Shown: positions 56,423-64,000 of the stretch, piece by piece
Layout of the letters: the number at the start of each line of letters is the position of its first letter
Position numbering within the stretch: the first letter of the stretch is position 1
Assembly: GCA_007115705.1 (NCBI GenBank)
Contig: QXEO01001030.1
Coordinates: 415,603 to 479,602 of the forward strand
Length of the DNA: 64,000 nucleotides
Source: Dactylis glomerata
Taxonomy: Eukaryota > Streptophyta > Magnoliopsida > Poales > Poaceae
Reading direction: 5' to 3'
Notes under the pieces: model-generated
Databases searched by the model: none
What the model saw: the letters and a program-made list of their open reading frames with translations, nothing else
Told to the model about the DNA's origin: nothing
Position numbers and translations under genes: made by a program

Positions 56423-56496
56423 GGCCGATACATGAAATCGGCCATTAAAAAAAAATATATCCAGTGAAACATGGGGGCCGATACATGAAATCGGCC
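56423..56496 (+). repeat. Duplicated GCCGAT hairpin after pol
   Basis: Two copies of GGCCGATACATGAAATCGGCC, at 56423-56443 and 56476-56496, 53 bp apart, stand between the pol stop and the end of the antisense gene. Each can fold into a 7-bp stem with a 7-nt loop. They could end transcripts from either side. Confidence 0.75.
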
Positions 56497-56543
56497 AAAT
56501 AAAAAAGGTTCAGACTGTTACGAGCAGGTGTCAGGTTACATGG

Positions 56544-59500
56544 CTACTGAAGGAATGCCTCGAAGGCACGAAGGGCGTCAGCACGGACACGATCCACTTC
56601 GGCGATCTCGGCTACGTCATCATCGTCCTTGCCCGTCACTAGCTGCTTGCTCAGGGCACGTATTTCTGCCAGTTCAGTTTTCAGTTGAGCTTTGAGGCCT
56701 TCTGCTTCGTCTTGGGAGCGGGCGATGAATGCTTCCTTGTCATGAATGAGCTTTTTAGTCGCCCGGACCTTCTCTTCAAGGTCTTCCAATTCCTTTTTTA
56801 AGGATGCAAGCTCGGCGGTGCTGACAGAGGTGTCAGTTTTGGCATCCAGAGACGCTTTTTTCTCATTGAGCCGCTGACATTTGGCTGCAATATCGGCCTT
56901 CAGTGGGAGTTGGGCGTGGCGTAGATTGATCCTCTCACGAGCCAACTTCACCCTTGACCCGTAGAAAGACAGAGTCACAACTGGCCAAAGCTTCACCTGC
57001 AATGCTACCGGGAGTTGGTCCTTGATTTCGTCAAGAATACTCTTCACCTCTTCAGAACCCTCGACCAACCTCTCGATTGGGGAGGACAGCAAGGCTTTGA
57101 GACGCTGGAATTGAGGTAGAACAGCGCTTGCTCGTGGTTCATCGTTGGCGGCAGAGGGAGCTGGTTCGATGGATTCAGGGTCGAACGTCAGCAAGCCTGA
57201 GATATCACCACCCTGGCAGGCAGAAGTGGCGTCAGTATGCGTCAAACAGGGAAGGATGAGTCGAAAGAAGCGAACATACCTCTCCTGAGATCAGGGGGAA
57301 AGCCGACGGCGAGACAATCGGCTCGTGTGTTGTTGCTGAGGGCTTGGCCAGATTGGCAACCGTTTCATCTACACCTTCAGGGATTACTAGATCCAGGCTT
57401 GCGGAAGACATCGGCACTTCCTCGACTTTCCCACTAGGAGTGTCCTTCGTCTGCATGAAAGGTGCTTAGCCGATGTGAATAGCAATGAATCGGCATAAAA
57501 AGGAGTGGTAAGAGTATGGAGGATAATTACTTTCGAAGCCTCCTGGCTCGAAGAAGAAGTTTGCAATCCCTTGCGAGCCCTCTTGGGGCTCACAGCTTGC
57601 CCCGCCTCGACTGATGCTCGGGGGGCAACAGGTTCAGGAACAGGCCTTTTCCTGGAAGCCGATGGTGGCACATCTGGCTGGCTCGGTGTGGTGGTTCTCT
57701 CAGAGTCTGCTGAGCTTGAATCTCCTCGGTTGGATGGTGTTTCCTCGCTGGAGGTGTCTTCGATGGAGACCTGTAAGAAAGGGAGAGTTGGTAGGCACGA
57801 GCATGTTTACAAAGATAAATGAGATCAACCAAGGCATGAATCAGCGTACGTGCGAGCTCTCTGGAGAAGGGCTCCGGCGCCTCGAAGTTTTCTTGGCCAC
57901 TATCTTCCTCACCGCCATTCTTGTTTTAGTTGGAACTCGGGGGGCAGCTGACCCGGAAGTTGCTTGGCTCTTGGAAGCCGATTTTGGTAATATCGGCTGG
58001 TTCTGCATCACGACCTGTTTCAAAGGTGGCGAGTTTTTGCAGAAAAGGACCACAGGAGCCGGTGGGAGGAATTCGAAGGGGGAGCCATCCTCGTTGGTAG
58101 GTTCTGGACCATCTTGTCGCTGCAAGAAGACAGAGCAGGATATTAAAAGCATCGTCGTGAGCTGCATCAAGAAAGTTTACAAGTAGCAGTACCTGTTCTA
58201 CGGGGATGTCATATTCAGCATCGAGCTGTTCCAGCAATGGTCCCAGAGCTCTTCTGAAGGCATGAGTCTTCCACATCGACCACCAGTCCTCAAAACCATC
58301 GGTTGATGAAGCGAAAGTGAGGTTGTTAGGAATTGGGATGGTCAGAGCATCGAAGAAGGAATAACACCTCTGACTGATGAGAGAATCGGACAGGTCAGCT
58401 CTGCTCTCTGTGAGGTGGTGGAGAAAGAAATGGGGAGGTACTTGCCCAAGGCCAAATTGCCGAGCTGCTACGACCGGCTGGTAGAACTCGTATCCATGCT
58501 TGATTATTCTGTTGGATGTGCTCATGCCAACTGGGAGGAAGCAGGGACGGATCACGGTGGAAAATAGTTGCCGAGTGCTGGTGTCATCGGCAAAGTTGTC
58601 CAGCCTGAAGGAGGTGGGATTTTCAAAATTTTCCGATTCCTCCGTGTAAGGAAAGAAGATAGGATTGTCCAGGCCTTGGAAGAAAATGCTGAACCACTTG
58701 GATGCTTCATGAGGGATCAGTTTACTACCTGGCAGGCTATACAGAGCTTGGCCGTAGCTGGTGCATCGGATCTGCTTCCCTTTGACATCTGGAAAGGTGC
58801 AACTTGCCAAAAGGGGGAAGTTTGGGATATGGTTTTGAAAGTACAGCTGAGCCCATAGTTGAAGAAACCACCAAGGACCTCCTGTTTTGACTGCTATGTG
58901 GGAGGATAGTTTGACAGACATCAACTGGAGATATCGATAGACTTCTCCAAGGAACAGTTTACCGATGCCAAGTTGAGTGCCTCTGGCAAGTTCGTAGGCC
59001 AAGGGAAGATAATTCTTGGTTGGAGCAAGGGAAGGGCCACAGAATATAAAATGTTCCAGCCAGAAATTGAGGAAGGCCGTGTGTTCTTTCTCTGTGATAG
59101 GGCCCTTAGTTTTCATGTGGCTTCAAAGATAAGCACCCCAGTTCGTGCAATCTGTTTTGGAAGAAAGCTTGAAGGGGACTTTTGGCAGCATAAAAGCAGA
59201 GGGGCTGGGTGATGTGACGTCCAGACCAGTGATCATCACCACGTCTAATAGAGTTGGTGTCATGGGGCCATGGCCGAACATGAAGCAGTTCAGAGCATCA
59301 GACCAGAAGTAGCCGATGGTTTTTAGAAGATTCTCATGTTTCTCAAGGGGAGACAGTGACAAAGTCAAGGCATCGGCTATTCCTGTGGTTTCCCATTGGG
59401 ATTGGTAAGTTTTGGCTACCCTACTGTACCAAGAAACCCAATATTCGGGAGGATTAGGCCAGGCTCGTAAGCAGTCGGCCCAAGAATCTAAATCTAAGTT

Positions 59501-59761
59501 TTGGCTTACGAAGGGAATTCTGTTTGCCTCGCAAGAGATCAGATGGGCAGGACTAGATTCTGTATGGGGGCCAAGGCAGAGAGAATTGGGGAGAGAAGGA
59601 TGCGGCAGCAGAATGTCTGAAACCTAAAATTTCAATGATGGGATAAAGCATTAATTCAGGTGTTTGCTATTAATTCTAGCACCGTGCTCGGTTTGCGAGG
59701 AACAGTTAAGGATTACCTTCAGGCCGGAGACTGCTGTGTTGGCGCTGGACGATTCTGCCAT
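56544..59761 (-). CDS. Antisense six-exon gene, plant mobile domain protein, one internal stop
   Basis: Reading the minus strand, I predict exons 59761-59717, 59623-58193, 58119-57850, 57770-57531, 57450-57280 and 57212-56544. Introns are 93, 73, 79, 80 and 67 bp, each GT-AG, each between whole codons. The total is 941 codons. Exon 1 starts MAESSSANTAVSGLK. Exon 2 holds the plant mobile domain (aminotransferase-like family), seen in FWSDALNCFMFGHGP and TPTLLDVVMITGLDV (from about residue 120), with WWSMWKTHAFRRALG near its end. Exons 3-5 are low-complexity, serine- and proline-rich with basic clusters (KKTSRRRSPSP, ASRKRPVPEP, SPKRARKG), possibly nuclear signals. Exon 6 is a long coiled coil (ELASLKKELEDLEEKVRATK). 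A TGA at 59125-59123 (codon 182) breaks exon 2. Antisense extra genes of this kind are known in Tat elements; function unknown. Confidence 0.75.
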
Positions 59762-60194
59762 CTAATTCGCCGGCGGAGATGGATCTATGCGGTGGGGAAT
59801 CTAGGGTTCGTGTCGCCGTGAGCCCGGTTTGTTCAATGAGGCAATTGGAGGTCTGAGTTAGCCTTTTTGAAGATGGTTGCAGGTTACCGTTGAAATTGGA
59901 AAGTGACCGCTCAGACTTGTCTAAATAAGCGACCGAGTTTGACCTTGCCAACGTTTGTGGGAAAAGCCGATGTGTTGCCATCGGCTCTTTGGGCTTTGAC
60001 TTGGTTGATCGTATCAAACGTTGTATGGTGAAAGCCGATTCGTTACTATCGGCTTTTGGAACGTTGACCTATTTGACTATCGGTAAAATCAAATTGGGGA
60101 GAAGCAAGCTTTGTTGATTCCAAAGATGGTTGTTTACAATGAAGCCGATTGCTTACAAAATGGGGATCTACTACTAGTACTACTACTTCCTAAT
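59762..60194. other. Spacer between the antisense genes, with two hairpins
   Basis: Two related stretches carry AAAGCCGAT...ATCGGCT hairpins at 59963-59986 and 60031-60056. They lie in a duplicated context about 68 bp apart, both preceded by AACGTTTG or AACGTTG-type words. This region should hold the promoter of the mobile-domain gene; no clear TATA box was found. Confidence 0.5.
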
Positions 60195-60695
60195 CTAAAA
60201 GGCGGCGGCGTCGTCGTCGCCGTTGCCATTGCCGCCGCCGTCTTCGCTATCATCGGCGCTGCTGCCGGCGTAGTCCTCACCGCTGCTGCTGAAGTTGTCA
60301 GCGGGGGCCTCCTCGTCCTCGTCGTCGTCGTCGGTGTCCTCGCTGGACCCGGCGCGGAAGCGCTTCACCGGCGGGTACTCGTCGGAGGAGGTGTCCTCCT
60401 CTGCTTCTTCCTCCTCATCGGAGGAGCTGATGTCCTCGCCCCAGGACACGGCGTCGTCGGCGCTCTCCGCCTCCAGTTCCCCGTCGACGAGGAATTGGAA
60501 GTCCTCCTCGCCGTCGGTCAGGGACTCATCGTCCTCTGACTGGGCGGCGAAGTCCCAGTCTCTCTCGTCCCACCATTGTGGGGCGAGAGCTTCGTACGCC
60601 GCCATTGGCGGGTGCTCCGGCGTCGGCTCCCGGTTAACAGAGTCGGAGGATTGGAAGGAGAGGCCGGAGGTGTTGGAGGAAGAAGAGGAGGCCAT
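60195..60695 (-). CDS. Antisense gene for a serine-rich, very acidic protein
   Basis: A minus-strand gene of 166 codons from ATG 60695. The start MASSSSSNTSGLSFQSS is chosen over an upstream ATG at 60743 because a TATA-like TATTTAAAT (minus strand, 60766-60758) lies about 63 bp before it. The protein has one aromatic segment (AYEALAPQWWDERDWDFAA). After that it is dominated by Asp, Glu and Ser, with SSDEEEEAEEDTSSDEYPPV, a short basic KRFRAG and an acidic glycine-rich end. It has no membrane segment. The opposite strand is also open (60295-60735) because of the GC bias, but looks unlike a protein. The family is unknown; an acidic partner or histone-chaperone-like role is only a guess. Confidence 0.6.
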   Translation of the reverse strand: MASSSSSNTSGLSFQSSDSVNREPTPEHPPMAAYEALAPQWWDERDWDFAAQSEDDESLTDGEEDFQFLVDGELEAESADDAVSWGEDISSSDEEEEAEEDTSSDEYPPVKRFRAGSSEDTDDDDEDEEAPADNFSSSGEDYAGSSADDSEDGGGNGNGDDDAAAF

Positions 60696-60757
60696 GGTGG
60701 AGGAAGAGGATTTTTTGGCTATTGGAGAAGAATGAGGATGCAAATGGTTCGGATGGA

Positions 60758-60766
60758 TTTAAATAA
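60758..60766 (-). promoter_or_regulatory. TATA-like box of the acidic antisense gene
   Basis: TATTTAAAT on the minus strand, about 63 bp before the chosen ATG. Confidence 0.45.
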
Positions 60767-60958
60767 GGGGAATAGTGGAAGGTGGTTCAATGCCATAGCG
60801 GTTTTCGAGAATGTGGTGCCAGAATTGTCAAATCGTGTATTGCGGAGAAGTTGAGAAGGCGAGGCATCATGATGAGGAGGCGATACGACGGTTCTGCTCT
60901 GCGGCGCGTGACCCGATGAAGAAAAAACAGAGTGGTTTTGGAATTATTATTGCCAAAA
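60767..60958. other. Spacer before the Tat polypurine tract
   Basis: No gene is seen. Confidence 0.5.
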
Positions 60959-60971
60959 CCAGGGGGGCATG
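60959..60971 (+). other. Polypurine tract of the Tat element
   Basis: CCAGGGGGGCATG directly before the 3' LTR. Confidence 0.7.
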
Positions 60972-62072
60972 TGTTATCGCCACATTTTGGCCAAATAAGG
61001 AGGTGGGCCGTAATCAAGATGGGCTTGGAGGCTGGATCGGCCTTGCGCGTGGATTTGGGCTAATTGCCCGTGTATCTGTATATTATGATAGAGTACGTTT
61101 CGGTTTATTCCAAAGATAGAAAGTCTCCGGACTATAAATATGTACCTAGGGTTATTGAGAAAGGAGGACGACCACGTTCGCAACAAACACAATCTCGGCG
61201 CATCGCCACCCCTTGTTTCGAGGGTTTCTTTCAGGTAAGCGTCGTGCTGCCTAGATCGCGAGATCTAGGCAGCATCTGCTTATGTGTTATTTGGTGTTGC
61301 TCGTACTGAAGCCTTGTTGATGGCGAGTAATACTGTTATCATAGATCTGTTTGGGCTAGCATCAGTGCTTTTTGTTTCTGTTTGCTTAGTCATGCTGCCC
61401 CTAGAGATCTCGCTGCCTTTGCACCTATTTTGGGTGTAAGGGCAGCATCTTGCTTGATCTTTATTCAGTCGATTCAATCTGTCATAGTTGTTCCTTGTTC
61501 TCCAAGGATTAGTTTAATATCCGCATGGTCAGGCCTCACAAACGGGTTGAACGGTCCAGTAGTACGTAAGGATATGGTTTGCTAATTCGAGAGGAGTTGT
61601 TCCGGGAATTGACTCTACGTTGGTTTTTTGGCCTCCTCTAGGGTTAGTTTCTGTTATCTTTCGTATCTACCAGGCTCAATTACGTGTGGGATGTTCCAAT
61701 TACGTGGTGAAAGCGTTAAACTGTCGTAGATCGATTTGACTTGTATTGTTAAAGCAAGACCCCATGTTATCGTAGATCCAATGCAGATCCATGGGACAAT
61801 CGGCTACCTGAGCCGATTCACAGGGAAACCTGAGAGCCGATCGAGGCTCGTATTTTATGTTTACATGTCTGCCATGCAGGAAACCAATCGAAGCAATCCA
61901 TCACCTTCCTGATCAGGTATAGGTCAGGTGGCACGCCCTTGCATCAGCCAGGACGTGTGCCGGAGTTTTGCGGGCCGTTGACCGAGGGACTAGGGCCCAC
62001 CAGCAGCTCTGGGAGCCTCCCGGCTCTTCGTGTTGCTCGTCGCTGCTCGCCGGTGGGTTTTGACAGGCAACA
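60972..62072 (+). repeat. 3' LTR of the Tat element
   Basis: 1101 bp with about four substitutions against the 5' LTR (near 48679, 49304, 49514 and 49572 of the latter). TATAAATA at 61133-61140. Followed by the target duplication GTGGG. Confidence 0.95.
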
Positions 62073-62077
62073 GTGGG

Positions 62078-62775
62078 AAGATTGTCTGCCTTTCGCGGAG
62101 TTTTCCTACAATAACAGTTATCAAGCCAGTTTGCAAATGGCCCCCTTTGAAGCTTTATATGGAAGAAAGTGTCGTACCCCTTTGAATTGGTCTGAAACAG
62201 GAGACAGTCAGATATTTGGATCGGACATTCTGCAAGAGGCTGAAGAGAAGGTTCGCATGATTCGTGATTACCTCAAGGCAGCCCAGTCTAGACAGAAGAG
62301 TTATGCCGACAAGAGACGTAGAGAACTGACCTTTCAAATTGGAGATTTTGTGTATCTTAGAGTATCACCTCTCAAGGGAATGCAGAGATTCCAAGTAAAA
62401 GGAAAGCTTGCACCAAGGTATATTGGACCCTTCAAGATACTAAGCCGCAGAGGAGAAGTGTCTTATCAGTTGGGAATGCCCCCTGAATTGTCTGAAGTGC
62501 ACGATGTTTTTCACGTGTCTCTACTTCGGAAATGTCTTGAAGTGCCGGAGAAGCCAGAAATCTTCAAGAATATTGATCACCGTTCTATGGACATCAACAA
62601 GGATTTGACCTATCGTGAAGTGCCTACCCGTATCCTCGAGGAAGCATATCGAACCACTCGAACCCGAAGCATCAAGTTTCCGAAAATTCAGTGGAGTAAT
62701 CACACCTAAGATGAAGCCACTTGGGAACGAGAAGATTACCTTCAGAAAGAGTTTCCCAATCTTTTCAGTTCTTAA
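62078..62775 (+). pseudogene. Tekay pol, second part: integrase end and chromodomain-like tail
   Basis: This continues the integrase split at 48553. It shows CLPFAEFSYNNSYQASLQ, the C-terminal GPY-type block (LAPRYIGPFKILSR, then VSYQLGMPPELSEVHDVFHV) and a tail with VPTRILEEAYRTTR. A stop TAA at 62707-62709 cuts the last segment. The codons after it (EATWEREDYLQKEFPNLF) are the end of a chromodomain-like region that guides chromovirus integration. The final stop would be TAA 62773-62775. Without the stop and the insertion this would be a complete integrase. Confidence 0.85.
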
Positions 62776-62805
62776 TTAGTGAATCTCGAGGACGAGATTC
62801 TTTTT

Positions 62806-62818
62806 AAGGGGGGAAGAT
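62806..62818 (+). other. Polypurine tract of Tekay copy 2
   Basis: AAGGGGGGAAGAT just before the 3' LTR. Confidence 0.85.
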
Positions 62819-64000
62819 TGTAACAACTCAGAAAATTGTAATCCGTTTCTATTAATTAAAGTGCCAAATTTTGGACCAAGATAAAACTTTTATCTATTAT
62901 TGCATGTATGCATATATTTGCTATTATATGTTTTCTATGATTTCATGTGTGTTATTATGTGTTGTGCAATAGTTAGTTAATTCTAACTTAACCAACAGAA
63001 GCATTAGAGAAAGATTATAAGAGCCAAAGAAAACAGAAACAAAAGGAAGAAAGAAAAAGAGAAGAATAAGTTGATCTAGGAAATCTTATTGACTACCCTA
63101 CTTTGGACCCTTAGAATAAGAAATCTGTAACTCCAGCAAAGGTGTGGTCAGTTAGTTGAGCTTGACCAAGTTGCCTACTAACTCAACCAAGAAGTTTCAA
63201 ACCAAAATTCAAAGTGTAACTCAACACAAACATCAGCAAAAGATTGAATCTGAAATAGTGACAATACCCAAAATTTGAAATATGATTTCTGCAAAACTTA
63301 ACCTTTCTTGGTAACAAAAATATCTCTGGAAACCTTGTCTAATATGTTGACCACCCAAAGTGAAAAATTTCAAAAATTCGAATTTGAGTTTCTTGCGGGC
63401 ATTTGACCGAACACCTGGAGGGCAAAAATCCGACCAAATCGGTTTCACTGTGAGCTTTCCTGTTCACGCTCGCTCGAACCCTGTAGCCATGCCTGGAGAG
63501 CCTCCTTTGTTGAGCCCAGCCCCCTCTGCCCCGACCCAAGCCGTGAGAAGTGGAGGAGAAGAAGAAGAACGCGCCCAGGACCCCCTCTCTTCTCCCTCTG
63601 CTCGCTGCACATCACCGACCGTCGTGGCCTCGCCAGCGCCGACCCACAGCACCCCGTCGCCGAGACAGAACCCCGCCAGCATGCTCGCAAGGCCGCCGTG
63701 CCCGGTGTTGCTCGACGCACGTCGCCAGGGCCCCCGCACCGGCGAGCTACTGGACGCCCTCGCCCTCGACTCTCTGGCCTATAAAAGCCCCCGCCGATCA
63801 AACGAAGGGACGCACACCACTCCCAGCTATCTCCCAGACAACTTCTCTCCCTCCCGCTTGGTCTCGTTCGACGTTGCCAGCCCCGCCGGCGAGGTACTGG
63901 ACGCGGAAGGCGCCGCCGCGTTCGACCCCCGCTGAGCAAGAGGACGCCGGGAATTGGTGGAGGAGTACCGCCGGAGCCTTTTCCCCCTGTCGCCGTCGAG
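62819..64000 (+). repeat. 3' LTR of Tekay copy 2, first 1182 bp
   Basis: Starts TGTAACAACTC and matches 39908-41089 with about 14 substitutions counted by eye. It runs off the window; a full copy would need about 2.4 kb more. Confidence 0.95.

Larger units (their letters stand above)
48554..62072 (+). mobile_element. Tat-lineage (RIRE2/Grande-like) LTR-retrotransposon with antisense genes
   Basis: Identical-length 1101-bp LTRs (TGTTATCG...GGCAACA) and target duplication GTGGG (48549-48553 and 62073-62077) define a 13.5-kb element. gag-protease and pol lie on the plus strand. A second, archaeal-type RNase H after the normal one, visible in pol, marks the Tat group. Between pol and the 3' LTR about 4.2 kb carry two minus-strand genes. 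The LTRs differ at only about four positions (0.4%), so this is among the youngest insertions here. pol has a frameshift in integrase. Confidence 0.95.
39908..64000 (+). mobile_element. Tekay-lineage (RIRE8-like) LTR-retrotransposon, copy 2, right end off the window
   Basis: A 5' LTR of 3564 bp, a Met-type primer site, orf0, gag, protease, reverse transcriptase, RNase H, integrase and a chromodomain-like tail are followed by a polypurine tract and the first 1182 bp of the 3' LTR. Long LTRs with an orf0 before gag are known from rice RIRE3/RIRE8, Tekay-type chromoviruses. The integrase is split at 48553 by a Tat element. LTR copies differ by about 14 substitutions over the 1182 bp visible (about 1.2%, by eye). 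The left flank before TGTAAC is GCCTG; its partner is outside the window. Confidence 0.92.

Noticed and set aside
57505..58186. Plus-strand frames under the antisense gene
   Set aside because: The minus strand shows ordered exons with splice sites; these frames have no motifs.
60295..60735. Plus-strand serine-rich frame opposite the acidic antisense gene
   Set aside because: It arises from GAC/GAG-rich coding read backwards. The minus strand has the TATA-like box and a sensible start.

Overview
This window reads as a piece of a large, transposon-rich grass nuclear genome (Poaceae, probably Pooideae; I cannot name the species). The reasons are the GC-rich single-exon plant gene, plant-type introns, and a stack of LTR-retrotransposons whose lineages and LTR ends look like those of Triticeae and related grasses. 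About 80% of the 64 kb is mobile DNA. I see only one intact ordinary host gene, a TBL-type wall-polysaccharide O-acetyltransferase at 4213-5517.

Layout from left to right. 1-2243 is a deleted Tekay (Ty3/gypsy chromovirus) copy inserted in a minus-strand L1-type LINE (2244-about 3300). 3305-3760 is a broken charged-protein gene fragment. 4213-5517 is the TBL gene. 6145-15438 is a decayed Mutator-like transposase gene split by a minus-strand Athila-lineage element (8123-15229, target duplication AGGTG). 17018-17435 is a small decayed gene of unknown function. 18244-37705 is a Sirevirus (Ty1/copia, SIRE/Maximus type; target duplication CTAAG). Its gag gene is split by a young Athila-lineage element (20239-28614, target duplication GTGTC), and it carries an extra gene downstream of pol. 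37706-39907 is intergenic DNA with a 78-bp tandem repeat, a possible CACTA end and a GRF zinc-finger gene fragment. From 39908 past the right edge runs a second, nearly complete Tekay/RIRE8-like element with 3.56-kb LTRs and an extra orf0. Its integrase is split by a Tat-lineage element (48554-62072, target duplication GTGGG).

The most interesting biology lies inside the retroelements. (1) The Tat element carries, antisense to gag-pol, a gene I can assemble into six exons (59761 down to 56544). All five introns are 67-93 bp and phase 0. It encodes a plant-mobile-domain protein of about 941 codons with a coiled-coil C-terminus. A second antisense gene for an acidic protein follows, with its own TATA-like box. 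(2) The Sirevirus extra gene appears to have its own promoter and a 354-bp intron. The palindrome that sits upstream of the LTR TATA box (GGCCGGATAATCCGG type) recurs upstream of this internal TATA box and inside the intron. (3) In the Tekay element the ATGs of orf0 and of gag each sit directly after a good splice acceptor, and the LTR leader holds a good donor, which suggests alternative splicing. (4) The Tat element carries GCCGAT...ATCGGC hairpins in its non-coding spacers.

Boundaries of complete elements rest on target-site duplications and TG...CA ends read directly from the sequence. Lineage names rest on domain order, primer sites and remembered LTR ends, not on database searches. LTR differences were counted by eye and are approximate.
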